Source: Pseudothauera rhizosphaerae
GTDB taxonomy: Bacteria > Pseudomonadota > Gammaproteobacteria > Burkholderiales > Rhodocyclaceae
Assembly (NCBI RefSeq): GCF_004801305.1
Contig: NZ_SSOD01000003.1
Span: 310,001-374,000 of the forward strand
DNA: 64,000 nucleotides
Direction: 5' to 3'
The notes below the pieces were generated by a model. It saw nothing but the letters and a program-made list of their open reading frames with translations. It was not told where the DNA came from and did not search any database. Shown here one piece after another: positions 59,599 to 64,000 of the stretch. How positions within the stretch are numbered: position 1 is the stretch's first letter; each line of letters opens with the position of its first letter. The translations under genes were made by a program, and so were the position numbers.

Positions 59599-60855
59599 AT
59601 GACCCGGCGCAACCTGCTCTACGCACAATCCGGTGGCGTCACCGCAGTCATCAACGCCACCGCCGCCGCGGCGATCGAAACCGCCCGCCGCCATCCGCAG
59701 GCCATCGGCGCCATCTACGGCGCACGCCACGGCATCCTCGGCGCATTGGCCGAAGACCTCGTGGACACCGCCGCGCTGGACGATGCGGCCCTGCAGGCGC
59801 TCGCGCTCACGCCCGGCGGCGCCTTCGGCTCGTGCCGCTTCGATCTCGACCCGCCGGCCGACAACCCCGCCCAGTACGAGCGCCTGTTCGCCGTGCTCGC
59901 CGCTCACGACATCGGCTATTTCCTCTACAACGGCGGCAACGGTTCCATGGACACCGTTGCCAAGATTTCCGCCGCGGCCCGCGACCGGGGCTACCCGCTG
60001 GTCGCCATCGGCGTGCCCAAGACGGTGGACAACGACATCGAAGGCAGCGACTGCTCGCCCGGCTTCGGTTCCGCGGCCAAGTACGCCGCCACTGGCATGC
60101 TGGAGGCGGGGATGGATCTCGCATCCATGTCCACGCGCAAGGGCAGGGTGTTCGTCCTGGAAGTCATGGGGCGCAACGCCGGCTGGCTGGCCGCCGCCAC
60201 CGCGCTTGCCGCGCGCGGGCAGGAAGACGCCCCGCCGCACATCATCCTGCTGCCGGAAGTGCCTTTCGACGACGAGGCCTTCCTCGCCCGCGTGCAACAG
60301 GTCGTCGAACGCCTGGGCTACTGCACCGTCACCGTCTCCGAAGGCATCCGCCGCGCCGACGGCAGCCTGGTCATGGAGCAGGACCACGACGCCAAGGGCC
60401 ACGTGCAACTGGGCGGCGCCGGCCAGTGTGTCGCCCGGCTGATCCACGCCCGCCTGGGCTACAAGCACCATTGGGCCATCCCCGACTACCTGCAGCGCGC
60501 CGCGGGCCACCTCGTGTCGGCCACGGACCTGGCTCACGCGCGGGCCGTCGGCGCCGCTGCAGTCGAATACGCCGTCGCCGGCCGCGACGCCGTCATGCCG
60601 GCCATCGTGCGCGAATCGGACGAACCCTACCGCTGGACGGTCGAGCCGGTGGACGTGCGCGCCATCGCCAACCTGGAACGCCTCGTACCGCCGCACTTCA
60701 TTCGAGAGGACGGCCTGCACGTCACCGGCGCCGCGCTGCGCTACCTGCGCCCCCTGGTGGAAGGGGAGGTGGTCCGCCCCTGGCGGGGCGGCCTGCCGGA
60801 CTACCCGGCGCCGGGGCTGCCCGCCGTCCCCCGCCGGCTGCCCCCCCAGCCCTAG
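59599..60855 (+). CDS. pfp: Phosphofructokinase, likely PPi-dependent
   Basis: 418-residue PFK of the PPi-type branch, phosphorylating fructose 6-phosphate reversibly. Motifs: YAQSGGVTAVINATAAA, YNGGNGSMDTVAKIS, GVPKTVDNDIEGSDCSPGFG, and EVMGRNAGWLAAATALA. The Lys in PKTVDND takes the place of the Gly of ATP enzymes and favours PPi; the other specificity position is Gly (GGNGS) rather than Asp, and Asn replaces the usual preceding Asp. ATG 59599 is chosen over 59563, which lies in the terminator. Confidence 0.92.
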   Translation: MTRRNLLYAQSGGVTAVINATAAAAIETARRHPQAIGAIYGARHGILGALAEDLVDTAALDDAALQALALTPGGAFGSCRFDLDPPADNPAQYERLFAVLAAHDIGYFLYNGGNGSMDTVAKISAAARDRGYPLVAIGVPKTVDNDIEGSDCSPGFGSAAKYAATGMLEAGMDLASMSTRKGRVFVLEVMGRNAGWLAAATALAARGQEDAPPHIILLPEVPFDDEAFLARVQQVVERLGYCTVTVSEGIRRADGSLVMEQDHDAKGHVQLGGAGQCVARLIHARLGYKHHWAIPDYLQRAAGHLVSATDLAHARAVGAAAVEYAVAGRDAVMPAIVRESDEPYRWTVEPVDVRAIANLERLVPPHFIREDGLHVTGAALRYLRPLVEGEVVRPWRGGLPDYPAPGLPAVPRRLPPQP

Positions 60856-60881
60856 CCCGCGCCCGGCCCCCTCGGCAGACC

Positions 60882-61421
60882 ATGGAGCCGACCGCGATCA
60901 TCGTGCTGGGCGCCCTCGCGGGCGGCTTCGTCACCGGCCTCGCGGGCTTCGGCACCGGCCTGACCGCCCTCGGCTTCTGGCTCCATGCCGTCGAACCGGT
61001 GGTGGCCGCCGCCCTGGTGGTGATCTGCTCCGTCGCCGGGCAGCTCCAGTCCCTGCGCACCGCCCGGGTGCGCCGCACCCTCAACTGGCCGCGCACCTGG
61101 CCCTTCCTGCTGGGCGGGCTGGCGGGCATGCCCCTGGGGGTCGCCGCCCTGCGGGCCGTGGATCCGGGGGCCCTGAAGATCCTGCTCGGCCTCCTGCTGG
61201 TGGGCTATGGGAGCATCACCCTGGGATTGCGGCGCATGCCCACCGTGGCCTGGGGCGGAAAGGCGGCCGACGCCCTCGTCTGCCTTCCCGCCACCCTGCT
61301 CGGCGCTTACGGCGGCATCCGCCTGTACGGCCGGGTCAACGATCGCCAGTTCCGCCGTTACCTTGTCCTGTGGCTGCTGCTGGCCTCGGGCATCGTGCTC
61401 GTCATCTCCAATCTCCGCTAG
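60882..61421 (+). CDS. TauE/SafE-like membrane protein, internally shortened
   Basis: 179 residues, all hydrophobic, where the sulfite-exporter TauE/SafE family is about 240-260. The N-terminal repeat (GGFVTGLAGFGTGLTALGFW, SLRTARVRRTLNWPR, LLGGLAGMPLGVAALRAVDP) and the C-terminal end (LGAYGGIRLYGRVNDRQFRR, LLLASGIVLVI) are intact. The middle, with the second GGxxGxxxGxxG repeat, is missing after GGKAADALVC. The reading frame stays open. Probably an in-frame deletion, so transport ability is doubtful. It lies 26 nt after pfp. Confidence 0.8.
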   Translation: MEPTAIIVLGALAGGFVTGLAGFGTGLTALGFWLHAVEPVVAAALVVICSVAGQLQSLRTARVRRTLNWPRTWPFLLGGLAGMPLGVAALRAVDPGALKILLGLLLVGYGSITLGLRRMPTVAWGGKAADALVCLPATLLGAYGGIRLYGRVNDRQFRRYLVLWLLLASGIVLVISNLR

Positions 61422-61546
61422 CACTGGTGGGGGTGCCGCAAGGCATGACGGCGACCGTACCATGGCTGTTACCGCCAACCCGCATGCCGCCGGGGTCGCC
61501 GTACAGGCCCTGCGCGCCGGTAGGATGCTGCGGGGTTTTCATGAAA

Positions 61547-62245
61547 CTAATTGAACTCGATCACTACCCGCCGGTTGTGCCGGCTCTTCTTCTCAATCTT
61601 CGCACAGCGCACTACACCGATCTCTCCGGTGTGGGCGACATGGGTTCCGCCGCAGGCTTGGAGGTCCACCCCGACGATGTCGACGACCCGCACTTGGCCG
61701 TCGTACATAGGAGGCACCACCGAACGGCTGCGGACCAACTCCGGCACGCTGTGCAGCTCCTCGGCAATCACCGTTCGCGTGGTCACGGGGATGCACCGTC
61801 CGATCAACTGAGTGAGCCGCTCGGTCACCCCGTCGCGGTCAATGGTGGGCTCGGGCAGATCGAAATCCAATCGCCCCCTGTCGGTGCCGATGGAGCAACC
61901 GGTCACCGGCGCGTCGACTACCGCGCACAGCAGGTGCAAGCAGGTATGCATACGCATGTGCAGGTGGCGTCGCTGCCAGTCGATCTCCGCGATGACATCG
62001 GCGCCCATCTCGATGTCCACCGGAGCCTCAGGTACGTGCAGGATCATCCGTGGATCCCAGGGGGCACGCCGGGAGTCGACGATGCGGATGCGACGCCCGT
62101 CGGCCAGTTCTAGCACACCGGTGTCTCCCGGTTGACCGCCGCCGACGGGATAGAACACAGTGTCATCCAGGACGACCATGCCCTCCGGGTTCGCGACCGC
62201 CTTTGCGACAATCCGCCGGGCATACGCATCTGTCTCGTATTGCAT
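61547..62245 (-). CDS. AlaX-type trans-editing (alanyl-tRNA editing) protein
   Basis: 232-residue free-standing editing domain that hydrolyses mischarged tRNA. Gly-rich DTVFYPVGGGQPGDTG at about residues 28-43, zinc motif HTCLHLLCAVV, and the second motif CGGTHVAHTGEIG near the C-terminus. I chose ATG 62245 because it follows AAGGAG with a 6-nt gap; the ORF extends in frame to 62272. It is the third gene of a low-GC operon with acetyltransferase and PLP-enzyme genes. Precise substrate (Ser, Gly or an unusual amino acid) is unknown. Confidence 0.9.
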   Translation of the reverse strand: MQYETDAYARRIVAKAVANPEGMVVLDDTVFYPVGGGQPGDTGVLELADGRRIRIVDSRRAPWDPRMILHVPEAPVDIEMGADVIAEIDWQRRHLHMRMHTCLHLLCAVVDAPVTGCSIGTDRGRLDFDLPEPTIDRDGVTERLTQLIGRCIPVTTRTVIAEELHSVPELVRSRSVVPPMYDGQVRVVDIVGVDLQACGGTHVAHTGEIGVVRCAKIEKKSRHNRRVVIEFN

Positions 62246-62255
62246 CAAGTACTCC

Positions 62256-63290
62256 TTATTCGCATTCGACATGATGAAACGCAAATAGGGCTATCCGTTT
62301 CCTTTCGACCAGCGCAGCCAATCCTTGCGGCGCCATAACGATGATTTCTTCTCCGTGGTCTGAGATTTTCACGTGATGCGGAAGGCATTGCGGAGCAGGC
62401 CCTGGCACGACGCCAATGACCTCGATACCGAGCACATGCGGCGCTTCGAGTGCCGTTTCAACGATCACCGATTGGCAAGGCAGGAAGTGTTCGTCGAGCA
62501 TTTCGACGCTCGGCGCCCCGAAGCCATTCCCGAGAACCATGATTTTCTTTCCGATGACTCCCGCGCCGACGATGCGCATCTGCGCCTCCGCCTTTGTGCC
62601 GTTCGGCCTGCCGATCTGCAACTGGCTCATGACGTTGACCTGGGTATTGCTCGGGACGTCTAGGGTAATCACGCTGTGAGGGGCGATGAACACGTGGTCA
62701 CCGACCGTGACAGGTCCCAGGATTCTGGCAAATCCGCCAATCTGAACATTGTCGCCGATCGTCGGATGCCTTTTGCCAATCGAGTTGGCCGAGATGCCTC
62801 TGGCTCCTAGAATGACGCCGCCCAGCATATAGCAATCGTCTCCGACCTCGGCAGTCTCACCAACCACAGTCCCGACCGCGTGGTCCAAAACGACTCGGCG
62901 GCCGATCCTTGCGGCCGGGTGAATGTCGGCACCCGAAATCACCTTGCCCTGATCCGCCAGCCAGCGGGCGGCCCGTTGCCGCAGATCGGTGCGATCGGGA
63001 AAGCTGAGCAAGGCATGGGCAAGCCGATAATGCAGGACGCAAACGAAAGAAGAATAGCTATCCAAGATGATGCGCGCGTCGCCATGCGCCGCGGGGTCCA
63101 CCGAAGCAAAGTGCAGAAGATCTTCTTCGAGTTCATCAGCGACGCTGTGGAGGATCGCCTCCGGTCGCACCGAGGAGCCCATCAGGGACTCCCCGTCCGT
63201 CGCGCTGACCGCATCGAGATAGAGGCGCCAGAGCTTGACCATAAGCCGTTCGCGCAGCATGTTCAGATATGGGGAGGGGAACGAATTCAT
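62256..63290 (-). CDS. cysE: Serine O-acetyltransferase-like protein with C-terminal extension
   Basis: 344 residues. The N-terminal helical SAT domain (about 1-140) and left-handed beta-helix (about 140-245) match CysE, including catalytic Asp and His in VVLDHAVGTVVGETAEVG and KRHPTIGDNVQIGG. CysE is usually 260-280 residues and ends in an Ile tail that docks in CysK. Here an extra 95 residues follow the beta-helix (from about AQMRIVGAGVIGKKIMVLG), ending HHVECE, and match nothing I recognise. ATG 63290 overlaps the PLP-enzyme stop (ATGA). GC is lower than in the flanking core genes. Confidence 0.88.
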   Translation of the reverse strand: MNSFPSPYLNMLRERLMVKLWRLYLDAVSATDGESLMGSSVRPEAILHSVADELEEDLLHFASVDPAAHGDARIILDSYSSFVCVLHYRLAHALLSFPDRTDLRQRAARWLADQGKVISGADIHPAARIGRRVVLDHAVGTVVGETAEVGDDCYMLGGVILGARGISANSIGKRHPTIGDNVQIGGFARILGPVTVGDHVFIAPHSVITLDVPSNTQVNVMSQLQIGRPNGTKAEAQMRIVGAGVIGKKIMVLGNGFGAPSVEMLDEHFLPCQSVIVETALEAPHVLGIEVIGVVPGPAPQCLPHHVKISDHGEEIIVMAPQGLAALVERKRIALFAFHHVECE

Positions 63291-64000
63291 CGTGCGGCTC
63301 CCTCTTTGTCGGTGGCGCCAAAGTATTGAAGGTACGACTCCGCGCCGTCATAGATCATTGTCAGTACCCGCGCGCCACGGTCGATATGGTTTCCGGCGCC
63401 TTGCTCGATCGCGACCAGATTCGCGGCAGAAGATATTCCCAGGCTGATCCCCTCGGTTCGCATGATTCTGCGGATCATGCTTAGGCAGTCGCCCAGGGAA
63501 ACACTTTCCATCCGGTCGATGATCCCGGTGTTCAGCACTTGGGGAATCAACCCGACCGATAGACCCTGAATGTCGTGTGGCACATGCCGATTGCCGAACA
63601 GGTCGCACCCCTCCGGTTGAACGCCGACCACCTCGAGGGTAGGCCAGGCTTTTTTCAATTCCTCACCTACGCCGGTGATGTGCCCGCCCGTGCCGATGCC
63701 GGCCACAAAGACATCGATTTCCGTATCGCCAAAATCACGCAGAATCTCTTGCGCGGTAGTGGCCCGGTGAATCGCCGGGTTGGCCGGGTTGCGCTGCTGG
63801 TTGAGCATGACGTAGTGCGGATTTTCAAGCAGAATCTCCATCGCCTTTTCGCCATGGGAATTGTTGCCCAGCCTGCTGTCCGACGGAATGGTCTCTGCTC
63901 CATACAGCCGCAGGATCGCCTGTTTCTCCGGGCTGTAGTTGTCCGGAATGACCAGTATCACCCGGTAACCATAAAGCGCACCGACCATGGCCAAGCCGAT
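63287..64000 (-). CDS. Cysteine-synthase-family PLP enzyme (partial)
   Basis: The N-terminus, including the PLP-binding Lys, lies beyond the window; 237 residues remain. Fold-type II features: VILVIPDNYSPEKQAILRLYGAE, RNPANPAIHRATTAQEIL, the PLP-phosphate loop GIGTGGHITGVGEELK, GVQPEG, and the end ISLGISSAANLVAIE. Family changes: the QQF substrate-pocket motif reads QQR after NQ shift, and GISSG reads GISSA. It could be O-acetylserine sulfhydrylase, cystathionine synthase-like or a beta-substituted alanine synthase. It is upstream of cysE in the operon. Confidence 0.85.
   Translation of the reverse strand: MGLAMVGALYGYRVILVIPDNYSPEKQAILRLYGAETIPSDSRLGNNSHGEKAMEILLENPHYVMLNQQRNPANPAIHRATTAQEILRDFGDTEIDVFVAGIGTGGHITGVGEELKKAWPTLEVVGVQPEGCDLFGNRHVPHDIQGLSVGLIPQVLNTGIIDRMESVSLGDCLSMIRRIMRTEGISLGISSAANLVAIEQGAGNHIDRGARVLTMIYDGAESYLQYFGATDKEGAAR

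Noticed and set aside
61422-61546. Small gene or remnant between the TauE-like gene and the editing gene
   Set aside because: A short frame continues here but has no start site support or motif. The 125 nt look like plain intergenic sequence at the compositional boundary.
62246-62284. Longer starts for the AlaX-type gene (TTG 62284 or ATG 62272)
   Set aside because: ATG 62245 has a strong AAGGAG at the right distance, and the extra residues overlap the acetyltransferase gene without family similarity.

Overview
The window is about 64 kb of a high-GC betaproteobacterial chromosome. Gene content and order (map divergent from rpsB-tsf-pyrH-frr-uppS-cdsA-dxr-rseP-bamA-skp-lpxD-fabZ-lpxA-lpxB-rnhB, an intact bioAFHCD operon, a PPi-type phosphofructokinase beside adk) fit the Rhodocyclales (Azoarcus/Thauera-like). 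That placement is inference from synteny and protein character, not from a database search. Genes are densely packed with many ATGA overlaps. No rRNA, tRNA, CRISPR array or insertion sequence was recognised.

Region by region. 1-1276 (-): map and the start of glnD. 1353-16984 (+): a long translation, isoprenoid, envelope and lipid A superoperon ending in rnhB, a small membrane protein and a SpoU/TrmH methyltransferase. 17093-17563 (+): an unknown small protein. 17565-22236 (-): biotin operon bioA-F-H-C-D. 22382-24765 (+): yaaA, an M14 carboxypeptidase and a small unknown protein. 24853-31278 (-): deaD and a cold-shock protein, a helix-hairpin-helix protein, and mfd. 31388-36012 (-): a degenerate hydrolase, the AmmeMemoRadiSam trio and a DUF4010 membrane protein. 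36129-37333 (+): ispD-ispF. 37436-40229 (-): host-attachment-like protein, flavodoxin, mtfA and an EamA transporter. 40346-46377: relA, ppk and ppx, a stringent-response and polyphosphate block. 46379-49925 (+): an Mla/MCE lipid-transport operon. 49986-53257 (+): an acyl-CoA synthetase, a crotonase-fold protein and a TatD nuclease. 53307-55400 (-): sodB and xseA. 55401-55727: an AT-rich gap with DnaA-box sequences. 55728-61421 (+): exbB-exbD-lpxK-ycaR-kdsB-adk-pfp and a shortened TauE-like protein.

The last 2.5 kb (about 61547-64000, -) looks different. Hand-counted lines there run about 57-62% G+C, against clearly higher values next door. It carries a tight operon: a cysteine-synthase-like PLP enzyme (cut by the window edge), a serine acetyltransferase with an unrecognised C-terminal extension, and a free-standing AlaX-type tRNA editing protein. 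This may be the edge of an acquired cluster that makes a non-protein amino acid from O-acetylserine, with a tRNA-proofreading enzyme as self-protection. It is the strongest candidate here for an undescribed system.

The core genes connect logically. uppS, cdsA, dxr, ispD and ispF supply isoprenoid and phospholipid precursors. bamA, skp and rseP assemble and monitor the outer membrane. lpxD, lpxA, lpxB, lpxK, kdsB and fabZ build lipid A-Kdo. The MCE operon would move lipids between membranes. relA, ppk and ppx set ppGpp and polyphosphate levels, and several promoters in the window have the GC-rich discriminator typical of ppGpp-controlled genes.
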